Part shown: positions 29,639-39,632 of the stretch, one piece after another | Layout: each line of letters starts with the position of its first letter | How positions within the stretch are numbered: the first letter of the stretch is position 1 | From: Pseudomonas sp. BCA17 | GTDB taxonomy: Bacteria > Pseudomonadota > Gammaproteobacteria > Pseudomonadales > Pseudomonadaceae | Length of the DNA: 64,000 nucleotides | Reading direction: 5' to 3' | Assembly (NCBI RefSeq): GCF_004519405.1 | Contig: NZ_SGWI01000002.1 | Location: forward strand, 248,001 to 312,000 | The notes under the pieces: model-generated | The model's input: the letters and a program-made list of their open reading frames with translations, nothing else | Told to the model about the DNA's origin: nothing | Database searches by the model: none | Made by a program: the position numbers and the translations under genes

Positions 29639-29669
29639 AGCAAGCTACAATTTTTGTAGCTTGCTACAA
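29639..29669. promoter_or_regulatory. overlapping inverted repeats in the phosphatase-mipA divergent gap
   Basis: AGCAAGCTACAA and TTGTAGCTTGCT form a perfect 12-base inverted repeat around TTT (29639-29665). A second repeat TTGTAGC-TT-GCTACAA (29654-29669) shares its right arm, giving three alternating GTAGC units. It lies 73 bases before the mipA ATG and 123 bases from the divergent phosphatase start. No T tract follows, so a protein-binding operator is more likely than a terminator. Confidence 0.55.
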
Positions 29670-29741
29670 ACAAGATGAGTGCTTGCGCGGCGGGCACCCT
29701 TCGCGCGTGAATGCGCGCCAGTCCTGTAAGGAATTCGCTTA

Positions 29742-30512
29742 ATGTTCAAAGTCACTTGCACTGTACTCACCGGTCTGCTCGGTTTGCTGGGCGTTTCCAG
29801 CACCGTGTGGGCCGCCGGTATCACCGGCCAGGTGGGTGCCGGTGTCAGCTATCAGCCCCGCGACCCCACCGCCAGCAGCTACGAAGTCAAGCCGGTGCCT
29901 TACCTGGATCTGGATTGGGGTAATGTCAGCCTGGGTACGGACGACGGCCTGACCTGGAGCGCACTCAATACCAACGGCTTTACCGCCGGTCCCTATATCA
30001 ATTACCTGCAGGGCCGCACTGCCAACGGGTCTCTGCGCGGCTTGCGTGATGTGCCGGACATGGCCGAGGTCGGTGGCTTCATCCAATACGCCCCGGCCGA
30101 TTTCTGGCGCGTCTACACCCAGGTCGGCCAAGCCGTCGGCGGCGCACGCAATCGAACCGGCATGCTGGGCAAACTCGGTGGCGAACTGGGTTACCCGCTG
30201 GGTGGCAACATCATCGGCAGCACGGGCCTGATGGCGTACTTTGCCGACGCCCGCCAGACCCAGGCCTTCTTCGGCGTCGACGCCAAGGAATCCGCCGCCT
30301 CAGGTATTCGCGCTTACAACGCCGGCGCCGGCTTCCAGAACCTGACGTTGACCCAAAGCTTTGAGTTCCCGCTGGCGAGCCATTGGTCGTTAATGACCAG
30401 CGCCAGTTGGACGCACCTGGTCGGTTCGGCGGCCAACAGCAGCATCGTCAAGAAAACCGGTGACGTGAACCAGGGCCAGGTGCAGACGGCGATCAGCTAC
30501 AAGTTTGACTGA
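29742..30512 (+). CDS. MipA/OmpV family outer-membrane protein
   Basis: A 256-residue protein with a clear signal peptide (cut near residue 24, after TVWA) and a beta-barrel pattern ending in the aromatic QTAISYKFD, a C-terminal Phe two residues from the end as expected for outer-membrane insertion. Internal marks VGAGVSYQPRD, GPYINY and FGVDAKES agree with the MipA/OmpV family. Members scaffold murein enzymes or respond to metal and antibiotic stress; the role here is not clear. It is divergent from the phosphatase operon across an inverted-repeat operator. Confidence 0.85.
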   Translation: MFKVTCTVLTGLLGLLGVSSTVWAAGITGQVGAGVSYQPRDPTASSYEVKPVPYLDLDWGNVSLGTDDGLTWSALNTNGFTAGPYINYLQGRTANGSLRGLRDVPDMAEVGGFIQYAPADFWRVYTQVGQAVGGARNRTGMLGKLGGELGYPLGGNIIGSTGLMAYFADARQTQAFFGVDAKESAASGIRAYNAGAGFQNLTLTQSFEFPLASHWSLMTSASWTHLVGSAANSSIVKKTGDVNQGQVQTAISYKFD

Positions 30513-30515
30513 GGC

Positions 30516-31169
30516 TCAGCCTTTCGCTTCGCTGATGATCTGACGAATGGCCCCGATGAAGGCTTCCGCCGGCTGGCCACCGCTGACCGCGTACTGGTCG
30601 TTGAACACGATGGTCGGTACCGAGGTCACGCCACGGGACACCCACAATTGCTCCTGCTCGCGCACCTCGGCGGCGTACTCGTCGCTGGCCAGGATCTGGG
30701 CCGCGCGCTTGATGTCCAGCCCTACGCTTTCGGCGACGATCGCCAGGGTCGCGTGGTCGGACGGGTCCTGGCCATCGCTGAAATAGGCCTTGAACAGCGC
30801 TTCCTTGAGGTTGTACTGCAAACCTTCCAATCCGGCCCAATGCAACAGGCGATGGGCGTCGAAGGTGTTGTAGATGCGGCTCTGGCCATCGGTGCGGAAG
30901 GCGAAGCCCAACGCCGCGCCCATGTCGCGGATGCGTTCACGGTTGGCCTGGGATTGCTCAGCGGTAGAACCATATTTTTCGCTGATGTGCTCAACGATGT
31001 TTTGCCCGCCGGCGGGCATGTTCGGGTTGAGTTCGAACGGCTGGAAATGAATCTCTGCCTGCACCTCGCTGCCCAGTTGATCGAGCGCTTCGGTCAAGCC
31101 GCGCAGACCAATGATGCACCAGGGGCAAGACACGTCGCTGACGAAATCGATTTTCAGGGGAGTACTCAT
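30516..31169 (-). CDS. DsbA family oxidoreductase, FrnE-like
   Basis: A 217-residue thioredoxin-fold protein without a signal peptide. The active site is Cys-Pro-Trp-Cys (SDVSCPWCIIGL) at residues about 15-18, with the cis-Pro loop GVTSVPTIVFNDQYAVSGGQ. Cytoplasmic FrnE-type proteins act as disulphide isomerases in oxidative stress or polyketide clusters. The frame extends to 31289; the ATG at 31169 with GGGGAG in front is chosen. It converges on mipA with three bases between the stops. Confidence 0.9.
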   Translation of the reverse strand: MSTPLKIDFVSDVSCPWCIIGLRGLTEALDQLGSEVQAEIHFQPFELNPNMPAGGQNIVEHISEKYGSTAEQSQANRERIRDMGAALGFAFRTDGQSRIYNTFDAHRLLHWAGLEGLQYNLKEALFKAYFSDGQDPSDHATLAIVAESVGLDIKRAAQILASDEYAAEVREQEQLWVSRGVTSVPTIVFNDQYAVSGGQPAEAFIGAIRQIISEAKG

Positions 31170-31236
31170 GACAGGCAACCTCGCAGGCGTTCTTGTTGGC
31201 GCTGACGCGCCGTAAAGGTTGCACGATACACCAAGT

Positions 31237-32256
31237 TCACAGCACCTTCGAAGCCTCACCCGAGTCGATCCGTGCCCAGTGCGCGGCATCTTCGCGATGG
31301 GCTTGCAGGTACGGCAGCACTGCCGTCAGCAACGGTGCCTTGAAGGCTTCCTGGAAGCGATGGGCCATGCCCGGAATCAGTTTCAGCTGGCTGCCCTGGA
31401 TATGCGCGGCCAGGTGCACGCCGTGCATCACCGGCAACAGTGGATCAGCGGTGCCATGCACAACCAGTGTCGGTACCCGCAATTGATTGAGCAACGGCAC
31501 GCGGCTGGGCTCGGCGAGGATTGCCATAATCTGGCGCTTCACGCCATCCGGGTTGAACGCACGGTCATAGGACAGCGCCGCCTGCTGCAGTAATACCTGA
31601 CGATCATCTTTCACTCGCGGGCTGCCCAGGGCCGCCAGCAAATCCGCTTGCTGCTCCAGCGCCACCTCGCGATTGGGCGCGCTGCGCCGCGACAGCAATT
31701 GCACCAGCGCCGCACTGGGAGCCGGCAGGCCTTCGGCGCCGGAACTGGTCATCACCAACGTCAGGCTTTCCACCCGCTGCGGCGCCATGGCCGCCAGGTG
31801 CTGGGCGATCATGCCGCCCATGCTCGCGCCCAGTACGTGGAATTGCCGGATCTGCAAGGCATCCATCAAACCCAGCGCATCATCGGCCATATCCGTCAGC
31901 GTATAAGGTGCCGCCACCGGCAGGCCAAGCTTGTAGCGCAGCACTTCGAAGGTCAGGTTGGCGCTGGCCGGAGCCTGACGCCAGGTGGACAGGCCGACAT
32001 CACGGTTGTCGTAGCGAATCACCCGGAAGCCCTGCTGACACAGGGCGACCACCACTTCGTCCGGCCAGTGGATCAACTGCCCGCCCAGGCCCATCACCAG
32101 CAGCAACGCAGGATCGGACGCACGGCCGATACTCTGGTAGGCGATGCTGACTTTTTCCAGGTCGACCATTTGGGTCGGGACATTGACATCACATCGAGAA
32201 GCCGCAAAAGACGGCAGGCCGAACAATAGAGCGGCCAGTAGAAAAAACACGCGCAT
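31237..32256 (-). CDS. exported alpha/beta hydrolase
   Basis: A 339-residue serine hydrolase with an N-terminal signal peptide ([20 protein letters not shown]). The nucleophile elbow is [14 protein letters not shown], the oxyanion region [12 protein letters not shown], and the acid and His are in HGTADPLLP and GMAHRFQE. It resembles aclacinomycin methylesterase-like and haloperoxidase-like hydrolases common in pseudomonads. I see no strong ribosome site at 32256, though the signal peptide supports this start. It is transcribed away from the giant toxin-like gene. Confidence 0.8.
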   Translation of the reverse strand: MRVFFLLAALLFGLPSFAASRCDVNVPTQMVDLEKVSIAYQSIGRASDPALLLVMGLGGQLIHWPDEVVVALCQQGFRVIRYDNRDVGLSTWRQAPASANLTFEVLRYKLGLPVAAPYTLTDMADDALGLMDALQIRQFHVLGASMGGMIAQHLAAMAPQRVESLTLVMTSSGAEGLPAPSAALVQLLSRRSAPNREVALEQQADLLAALGSPRVKDDRQVLLQQAALSYDRAFNPDGVKRQIMAILAEPSRVPLLNQLRVPTLVVHGTADPLLPVMHGVHLAAHIQGSQLKLIPGMAHRFQEAFKAPLLTAVLPYLQAHREDAAHWARIDSGEASKVL

Positions 32257-32455
32257 GAAAAACACCGAAACGCAGAACCCCAGTAGAGCGCGAGTCTGAT
32301 GAAGTTTGTTCAAGCGCGCTGCCACAGTTCCATGACAGTTTGATGAAGAGTGCCCAGCGGTCAGGTCTACACATGTAGCGCCACCTCGCCGGCGCAGGTG
32401 CGTTCAATGGGCGGATGCCGGAAACCATCGGCCTTTTGCCCAAGGAAGCCCCATC

Positions 32456-35400
32456 ATGCCCGACCTGCCTGCGTCAGTACTTGCTGACCTGCCATTGCCG
32501 AACTTTACCCCTTCGCATACGGCCCTGGCGTTGAACCAGGACGAGAACCTGCTGCTGCACGCCGAGCAACGCTTGCGTGACTGCCGTAGAGACATGCTCG
32601 AACTGATGACCAATGCGCCGACACTGAGAGCGACCATCAATGACACGCTCAAGCAACAACTGGACCTGGACGGTAACCAGGTGGGGCTGCGAAGCCCGCC
32701 CATAGGCGAGCACCTGGCCAGCCGCTGCTCCCTGACTGAGGCTTGTGCGTTTCTGCTCAAATACCCTGCCACGGACACCGCGACGCTGAGCGATGTGCAG
32801 GTACTACAGCTAGCCGCCAGCCATCGACTGGCCACGCTGGCGGCGCCGCAACTGTTGGACCAGGTCCACAAGCTGGATATCAGGGCCGCCCTCACGCTGG
32901 CCTGGAACCGCTATTGGGCGGGCCGGGCACCGCAGACTCCGGTCAGTCGACGCCAACGCGCCGCACAGTTGTATCGCGAGCATTTCGAGGCGACGGGCTT
33001 ATGGCTCAAGGCCCAGGACATTGGGCGGGCCACCCCGCTCACACCACTGTTCGTACTGCTTGAGCCGACGCAGGACGTACCGTCAGTGAACGGCCAGAGA
33101 ATATTCACCGAACAACTGATGCTCAAACCTGCCGACGGCAGCCTGCATTCACTGCCGGGCGCCTGGGTGGTCACCCTGGATGGGGAACAGCCTGTCAGCC
33201 AGCTTTTATACGTGCCGTTTCATCAGCCGGCCTGGCAGGTTTTCAGCCAACGTGCGGGGATGGAGGGTTGGGTACTGGGCCACCAGCGCGAACTGTTCGG
33301 TGTCGAAGATCCCTTGGCGACCCTCCACTACCCCCTACAGACGCAGCCCTTGACCAACGGCATCGAGCAATGGCTGGCATGGCTGGTCGATGCTCAATGG
33401 CAGAGCCTGGGCACCGCACCCGATCACCCGGTTTTTCGCGAGGGCGCCCCTCTGGCACTGCTGCACAGTGACGAACTGGACCAGCAACGACGCACGCGCC
33501 CTCTGTTCTCTGCCGCGCCGCCCTGGCAAGCCCCGGCGGCCGAAGAAGTCGAACTGGACTCACCACCGCCCTTCGGCTGGCTGGGTGCCGACCTTGACCC
33601 CGGCCATCGCCGAGCGATGATCCGGCAACAACGCATCGCCATCGAAGCCTTGCAAGGCGATGAGCCGCGCCTGAACGCCTTCAGGCAAGCACGTGCCGAG
33701 CTGCATACCCAGCAATTGGCGGCAGTCGCCGCCGCTGTGGCGATGCTGGGCAGGCGGCCGCTGGACACCACGACCCTCAACACCCAATACACAGCGCTGT
33801 ACACCGCCAGGCGCGAAGGTTTGAGAGCCGAGGCCAGGCTGCAACGGAACCTGGAGCAGATTAACCAGCACGAACTGACCCGCCTGGAAACGGTGCTCGA
33901 CCAGCCGTTGCGCGCTTCGCGCAACGAGCAGGCGTGCGTCGCTTCGCTGTGGCTGTCGATCACCCGCCAGCGCAATGCCACGACCACCGTCACCACCACC
34001 GAACTCAAAGGCCCGCTGGTCATTACCTCCGCGCTCGCACTGGCCGACACACCCGACGCCCTTCACAGCCTGTTGTTGTACTGGCCTGGCACCGCAGGCG
34101 GCCTGCAGCGGTTCGACTCACGCCAGGCCCTGGCCTCCTCGGTATTACGCCTGATGCCCGAGGAGCAGGCGCTTTCCATGCAGTTCAAGGAACTGACCGT
34201 CGATCCACTCGACTACAGCCTCAACCTGCAGCATGCCGCGTTCGAGGAACAGGCCGCGCAGATACGCGCCGATTATCCCGCACCACCCGACGGCCGCCGA
34301 CGTGCCGCCGAACTGGAAAAACTGCGCCTGCAGACACTCCAGAATCTGCGGGTGCCGGTGCATGAAGCCCGAGACCTGGCCTGCCTGCAGGTACTCGAAC
34401 AAGACAACGGCGCCCACCTGGCCGAACAGCTCCCACAGTGGCTGCGCAACCAGACAGCCGAGCAACGTGCACGCCTGACACCGCTGATGCAGGCTTACCC
34501 GCCGGCCATCGAACGTGCGCAAGCGTTGTTCGACCAGTCATTGCCCGCGCGGGACGACTTTGTACGGCGGCATATCGCTGCGCGTCTGCGCAAGGATTTC
34601 GTCCTTGAGCAAGGGTTTTCGGTCTCCGTGGATCTGCCGGATTCGGTACAACAGCAACGCGACATCGTCCCCGGCGGCAATATCGGCGGCACGCCGACGC
34701 GCCTGGTGGATGTCCCCAGTCGCCAACGCAGCAGCCTGTCCCTGGAACAACTGGCATTGGCCAACATCGACAGCGCAATGAGCCTGCGCCTGGGTTTTAT
34801 GCAGGTAAAAGTGACCAGCGACGTCCCCGAGGAAGGTCAAGCGTTGCAGGCCGGGCTCACCGCTGGCTACCTGAGCACGATGGTGCGGGACCTCAACCTG
34901 GCGAAGAAATACGAAGAACATATCTACGCCACGTTCCGGGGTCACCCGGAAGAGTCGACCTTTGAACAGCAATACCGCCGCGAAGTGCTGATCAAACCCT
35001 GGCGCCTGCTCTTGCAGTTGCAAGGGCGCTACGCACGGCTGCAAAACCAACTGACGGACGCGGAACTGCAACTGCTCGACATCGCCATCGATGCCGACAC
35101 GGCCACGGCCTGGGACTCAGGGACACGGCGCATCCGCCTGCTACCGGCGCATCTCTTGACGGGAGGGCGTGATACCCGTGGCGAGCAGAGAATCACGTTG
35201 TCGGGAATCACGTTCATTCACGATGAAGCCAGCGGGCTGACCTTGCTGTACCTGCCCGACGCGCCCGACGAACGTTTTTTACGGCGCTATGACAGCCTGG
35301 ACCAGGCTCGCAAAGGCCTGTTCGATCTATGCCGACTGGACAAGATGGTGCAGTACGTCGCCGGCCGCGCCATCACGGGCGATGTGCGTGCGCACATCCG

Positions 35401-38071
35401 CCGGATCGACCAGGCCCGGCAAAAACTCTTCACGGCCATGATCGGCGTGGGCGAACGCTGGCCGGCCACCACCTCACTGTCGGCGCATCTGTTGGATGCG
35501 CACATGGGGCGGCTGATCGAGGCCAACCGCAATGACGCCCGCTCCAACGAGAACCTTGCGCTGGAACGCTACGCGCTGCGCAGCGGGCACCTGTTCAATG
35601 GGATCAAGATCGCCTTGGGGTTCGTGCCTTTTGTCGGCACGGCGGTGTCGCTGATCGATGGCGTCACCCAACTGGCCGGCGCCGTCGACGCGCTGCGCCA
35701 GGGTGAAACGCACGCCGGCATTGAACAACTGGCGTCGGTGTTCGAGTGCCTGTTGTTCGCCGCCATGGATAGTGTGCCGATGGCCGCCGTACCTGCGGTG
35801 CGGGCCGATGCGGCGCGCCAGTTGATGCGCTTGCGGCAATCGGCACAAGCCCACGTCAGTCACGGCGCATGGCGCTCCCTGGCATCGCACAGCCGAGCAA
35901 GCATCCTGGCTCGGTTCGACGGATATGCGTATGAAAAACCGCTTTCACTGGCGGGCCTGCAGCCGGACAAGCAGGGCATTTACCGGCAGGTCTATCGCCA
36001 CCCCGCGGGCGATTTCATCCTCAACCAGGGCCAGATCTTCCAAGTAGAGTTCGACAAGGCTTACCAAACCCTGCGACTCAGCGGCACCCGTAAAAAATCC
36101 TACAAGCAGCCCATCGGGCTGGACGACACCGGCCAATGGGATACCCATGGCGCCCTCTACGGCACCTTGGTGGATGGCGGGCTACCGGGGGGCGGCAATG
36201 TGATGGGTGCCGTGGCCGACCGCCTGGACCCGCTGTGGCCGGCGATGATTCGCCAATGGCTGCCGCGCTGGTGGACCGATCATGCCTTGCGCCAGCAGCG
36301 CAGGTTGACGTCGCGGATCGGCACGGCGTTGCAGTCCATAGACGCCAGCGGCGCAGAGGTCAATCGACTGCTGCCGCGCTACCAGGCCGATGATCTCTCC
36401 GTAATCCCGGAGCTAGAACGCGCGACGGGCAACCTCACCGCACAGGCCCTGAAAATGGATGAGGAACTGGTAGCACTCTCACGCTATTTGCGGGGGAACC
36501 GCAGCCACATGTTGAGAAACGCCCGCGGCGGCGTCGCCGATAACGTGTGCCTGTGCACGCAACTGCAGGTGAAGGTTGGCCTGCAACAAGTCCTGAAATA
36601 CGCCGATGAAGCCGCCGTCCTCGACACCCGCCTTCAGGCCCTGCCCTTTGAACAGGTGTCCGACAGGCAAGCCCTCAGGGCACAGATTCGCGGCCTGCAT
36701 ATCCAGACATTTGACTGCTACCAGCGCATCGACGCTGCGGTTGAACTGATGAACCAATGGCTGCCCCTGGTCCCTGCAACCAATCGAAAAAACCTGGCCA
36801 CCGCTGCCGAGGTCATCAACCGTCATTATTCCGAACTTGAACGCGCACGCTTCAAGACCGAGGCATTGACCGACCTCATCGCGCATCGCAAGCCCGGCCA
36901 CGACATCGCCTGGCACTACCTGCAGGCTCCGCTGAAAAACGCCGAGAACGCCTTGATATGGGCGCTGTACCTGCAACGTCATCTGCTTGAGGCAAGCCCC
37001 AATCCTGGCCAGCGCAACCGAATACTGCAGCACTGCATCAACACCTATGAAACCTATCAGCGCCAACTGAACAGTTGGATGGCCGGTGCACCGCAATTGT
37101 TTGATGACACCTATGTCGCGCAGATGCATCACCAACTCGCCGCCCTGCGAGTACGTGCTGAAAAAGCCATGACCACCACCACGTCCAAGGTTTCGGGCAC
37201 ACCTGGCAAACGGGTATTCGAGACCGACGACAACCTGCTGCTGATTGGTGAAGCCGATAACACTTCAGCCGCCCAAAAACAACGCTACACCCTCACGGGT
37301 AAACGGGGCGAGGAGCATGTCTGGGAACAGGGCAACGACGGCAAATTCCGCCGCGTGGGCGAAGTGAGCCTCAGCCCTTGGCAACCCACCGCCCGCGACC
37401 TGAACGCCTTGACCCAGGACGCCAGAAGCCGTTTGCAGAACCTTGCCGCCCACAAGGCGCGAGTCGACGGCTACGGTCGCCAGAACATGCTCCCGCCCGA
37501 CCTTGAGTTCATGATGACCAGCGAGGCAGACACCCTCGACCTGCAAGCCCGTCATATCGGGGAATTGGCGGGGGATGCAGCATTGGTCCGGCAATTGCGC
37601 CAAGCGGCCACCGAACTGCGCGAACAAGGCCGGCTGTTACGGGTTAACCAGTCAATCAACAGCCAGACACCCACTGAGGGCTACTTGGACTATTTGCTCA
37701 GTCAGCAGTTGGATAACAAGCCGCTTGTCGAGATCCGCAAGATAGGCGCCATGGAGGACCTGGGGAAGCGCCAGGATGGCAGGCCGGACTTCATGCAGGA
37801 ATATGAAATCCGCGATGTCCGCCAGGCTACGCCCAAGCCATTGTGGTACGCGCACTTTCACTACGAATCGGCTACGCCCAGCCAGCTCGACCTCTTTGTC
37901 AAAGGCCACCTTAAACTGCCCGCCCAGCGTCGTCTGGGGCTGAAATGGCAACACGCTCAAGCCCGCGACAGTGCAACGGGCGACGTGGCATCGATCTGGA
38001 GGGGCGACATCAATAAACCATTGGCAAGGCAGCATTTCCAGGCGGCGTGGCAAGGCCCATCCCAGTCGTAA
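32456..38071 (+). CDS. giant dermonecrotic-toxin-like protein (DUF6543 type), 1871 aa
   Basis: A single 1871-residue open frame behind AAGGAAG. The text is rich in Leu, Arg, Gln and Ala with long helices and no signal peptide, like the large Pseudomonas proteins annotated as dermonecrotic toxin domain (DUF6543). Residues about 1048-1115 hold a hydrophobic stretch (FNGIKIALGFVPFVGTAVSL onward) that may insert into a membrane. The last 280 residues start with KRVFETDDNLLLIGEADN and end in a compact mixed region (PLWYAHFHYESATPSQLDLF). I see no leucine-rich repeats and no NEL ligase site, unlike the paralogue at 51032. The enzymatic activity, if any, is unknown, and secretion is not indicated by neighbours. 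No terminator is obvious before metR. Confidence 0.7.
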   Translation: MPDLPASVLADLPLPNFTPSHTALALNQDENLLLHAEQRLRDCRRDMLELMTNAPTLRATINDTLKQQLDLDGNQVGLRSPPIGEHLASRCSLTEACAFLLKYPATDTATLSDVQVLQLAASHRLATLAAPQLLDQVHKLDIRAALTLAWNRYWAGRAPQTPVSRRQRAAQLYREHFEATGLWLKAQDIGRATPLTPLFVLLEPTQDVPSVNGQRIFTEQLMLKPADGSLHSLPGAWVVTLDGEQPVSQLLYVPFHQPAWQVFSQRAGMEGWVLGHQRELFGVEDPLATLHYPLQTQPLTNGIEQWLAWLVDAQWQSLGTAPDHPVFREGAPLALLHSDELDQQRRTRPLFSAAPPWQAPAAEEVELDSPPPFGWLGADLDPGHRRAMIRQQRIAIEALQGDEPRLNAFRQARAELHTQQLAAVAAAVAMLGRRPLDTTTLNTQYTALYTARREGLRAEARLQRNLEQINQHELTRLETVLDQPLRASRNEQACVASLWLSITRQRNATTTVTTTELKGPLVITSALALADTPDALHSLLLYWPGTAGGLQRFDSRQALASSVLRLMPEEQALSMQFKELTVDPLDYSLNLQHAAFEEQAAQIRADYPAPPDGRRRAAELEKLRLQTLQNLRVPVHEARDLACLQVLEQDNGAHLAEQLPQWLRNQTAEQRARLTPLMQAYPPAIERAQALFDQSLPARDDFVRRHIAARLRKDFVLEQGFSVSVDLPDSVQQQRDIVPGGNIGGTPTRLVDVPSRQRSSLSLEQLALANIDSAMSLRLGFMQVKVTSDVPEEGQALQAGLTAGYLSTMVRDLNLAKKYEEHIYATFRGHPEESTFEQQYRREVLIKPWRLLLQLQGRYARLQNQLTDAELQLLDIAIDADTATAWDSGTRRIRLLPAHLLTGGRDTRGEQRITLSGITFIHDEASGLTLLYLPDAPDERFLRRYDSLDQARKGLFDLCRLDKMVQYVAGRAITGDVRAHIRRIDQARQKLFTAMIGVGERWPATTSLSAHLLDAHMGRLIEANRNDARSNENLALERYALRSGHLFNGIKIALGFVPFVGTAVSLIDGVTQLAGAVDALRQGETHAGIEQLASVFECLLFAAMDSVPMAAVPAVRADAARQLMRLRQSAQAHVSHGAWRSLASHSRASILARFDGYAYEKPLSLAGLQPDKQGIYRQVYRHPAGDFILNQGQIFQVEFDKAYQTLRLSGTRKKSYKQPIGLDDTGQWDTHGALYGTLVDGGLPGGGNVMGAVADRLDPLWPAMIRQWLPRWWTDHALRQQRRLTSRIGTALQSIDASGAEVNRLLPRYQADDLSVIPELERATGNLTAQALKMDEELVALSRYLRGNRSHMLRNARGGVADNVCLCTQLQVKVGLQQVLKYADEAAVLDTRLQALPFEQVSDRQALRAQIRGLHIQTFDCYQRIDAAVELMNQWLPLVPATNRKNLATAAEVINRHYSELERARFKTEALTDLIAHRKPGHDIAWHYLQAPLKNAENALIWALYLQRHLLEASPNPGQRNRILQHCINTYETYQRQLNSWMAGAPQLFDDTYVAQMHHQLAALRVRAEKAMTTTTSKVSGTPGKRVFETDDNLLLIGEADNTSAAQKQRYTLTGKRGEEHVWEQGNDGKFRRVGEVSLSPWQPTARDLNALTQDARSRLQNLAAHKARVDGYGRQNMLPPDLEFMMTSEADTLDLQARHIGELAGDAALVRQLRQAATELREQGRLLRVNQSINSQTPTEGYLDYLLSQQLDNKPLVEIRKIGAMEDLGKRQDGRPDFMQEYEIRDVRQATPKPLWYAHFHYESATPSQLDLFVKGHLKLPAQRRLGLKWQHAQARDSATGDVASIWRGDINKPLARQHFQAAWQGPSQS

Positions 38072-38158
38072 CGGCACACCGGCTTGTCCGGGAAGGGAAC
38101 ATGAGACAAACTCAACTTAACTAACGTGTCAGCAAGTTTTACTCATGGAGCCCTCCTG

Positions 38159-39076
38159 GTGCTGGAAATTCGTCACCTCAAGACCCTGCACGCTTTGCGC
38201 GAAGCCGACAGCCTGGTGGAAGCCGCCGAGCGCCTGCACCTGACGCAGTCTGCGCTGTCCCACCAGTTCAAGGAGCTGGAAGAGCGCCTGGGCATGCCGC
38301 TGTTTGTGCGCAAGACCAAGCCGTTGCGCTTCACCAGCGCCGGCTTGCGCCTGCTGCAATTGGCCGACGCCACCCTGCCCTTGTTGCGCGGGGCCGAACG
38401 CGATATCGCACGGTTGGCAGGCGGCACCGCCGGGCGCTTGCACATGGCAATCGAGTGCCACAGTTGCTTTCAATGGCTGATGCCGACCATCGACCAGTTC
38501 CGCGACGCCTGGCCGGAAGTCGAGCTGGATCTGGCCTCGGGCTTCGCCTTCGCCCCGCTGCCGGCCCTGGCTCGGGGTGATCTGGACCTGGTGGTGACGT
38601 CCGACCCGCTGGAACTGCCAGGCATCACCTATGTACCACTGTTCACCTACGAAGCCATGCTGGCGGTCGCCAACCAGCATGCGCTGGCGAACAAGTCCTA
38701 CATCGTGCCGGAAGACCTGCTCAGCGAAACCCTGATCACCTACCCGGTGGAGCGTGACCGCCTGGACATCTTCACCCGCTTCCTCGAGCCAGCCGACGTC
38801 GAACCGGCCCAGGTACGCACCTCGGAACTGACGGTAATGATGATGCAACTGGTGGCCAGCGGCCGTGGTGTATGCGGCATGCCCCATTGGGCGCTGCATG
38901 AGTACAGCTCGCGGGGTTACGTGAAGGCCAAGCGCCTGGGCGAGAAAGGTTTGTTTGCGACGCTGTATGCAGGCATTCGCGCCGACATGCTGGACGCGCC
39001 CTACATGCGCGACTTCTTGCTGACGGCCAAGGACACGTCGTTTTCTACCCTGGATGGCGTCAGCGCGGTTCGATAA
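38159..39076 (+). CDS. metR: LysR-type regulator MetR
   Basis: A 305-residue LysR protein. The winged helix occupies residues 1-60 (IRHLKTLHALREADSLVEAA, then LTQSALSHQFKELEE), followed by an inducer domain with IECHSCFQWLMPTIDQFR. This N-terminus matches MetR, the homocysteine-responsive activator of methionine synthesis. The frame begins at 38126, but the GTG at 38159 has GGAG eight bases before it and begins VLEIRHLKTL, as MetR does. No met gene is adjacent. Confidence 0.85.
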   Translation: MLEIRHLKTLHALREADSLVEAAERLHLTQSALSHQFKELEERLGMPLFVRKTKPLRFTSAGLRLLQLADATLPLLRGAERDIARLAGGTAGRLHMAIECHSCFQWLMPTIDQFRDAWPEVELDLASGFAFAPLPALARGDLDLVVTSDPLELPGITYVPLFTYEAMLAVANQHALANKSYIVPEDLLSETLITYPVERDRLDIFTRFLEPADVEPAQVRTSELTVMMMQLVASGRGVCGMPHWALHEYSSRGYVKAKRLGEKGLFATLYAGIRADMLDAPYMRDFLLTAKDTSFSTLDGVSAVR

Positions 39077-39125
39077 ACGACACGAGAAAACTGTGCAAGG
39101 GGCTTTCCCCCTTCCACAGGGGATA

Positions 39126-39632
39126 TCACTGACCTTTCAATTCACGCCACATGTGGATTTTGTCGAAATACTCGATGCCCACCCGCACCGCCAACGGCTC
39201 CAGGCCGTATTGGATAAACCCGCAGCGCTGGTACAACGCAAAGGCCGCGTCGTTGCCGGCGGTGACGGTCAGTTGAATCACTTTGAGGCCCGGCTGGCGG
39301 CGCGCTTCATCCAGCGCCGCTTCCACCAGCTGGCGGCCAAGCCCCTTCTGCTGATGCGCCTCGGTCACGTACATACCGAACAAGGTGACTTTGTGCCTGG
39401 CCTTCTCGCGAGGCTCGAACGCAAGGCCGACGATCCCGGCCAATTCCTCGCCCGCGAACGCACCGAGCAAACGATCCAGCGGGCCGGCCACGCGCTTTTC
39501 CCACCAGTTCAACGACATCGCTGCACGCTCGGCCACGCTGGAGGTGAACGCCTGTGGGTAGGCGCCATAGGCCTCAAGCATCAACGCGCGATACGCCGCG
39601 GCGTCGCCGGCCACCAGCGTACGGATCATCAC
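39126..39632 (-). CDS. GNAT family N-acetyltransferase
   Basis: A 168-residue acetyltransferase with the acetyl-CoA loop QQKGLGRQLVEAALDEA and a C-terminal NDAAFALYQRCGFIQYG. The substrate is unknown. Its ATG overlaps the NUDIX stop by four bases, so it is the third gene of a minus-strand operon led by a YN-GYP response regulator. Confidence 0.9.
   Translation of the reverse strand: MMIRTLVAGDAAAYRALMLEAYGAYPQAFTSSVAERAAMSLNWWEKRVAGPLDRLLGAFAGEELAGIVGLAFEPREKARHKVTLFGMYVTEAHQQKGLGRQLVEAALDEARRQPGLKVIQLTVTAGNDAAFALYQRCGFIQYGLEPLAVRVGIEYFDKIHMWRELKGQ

Noticed and set aside
32456..38071. Interpretation as an Rhs, CDI or RTX toxin
   Set aside because: No YD repeats, haemagglutinin repeats, GGxGxD nonapeptides, two-partner signal or adjacent immunity-sized gene seen.
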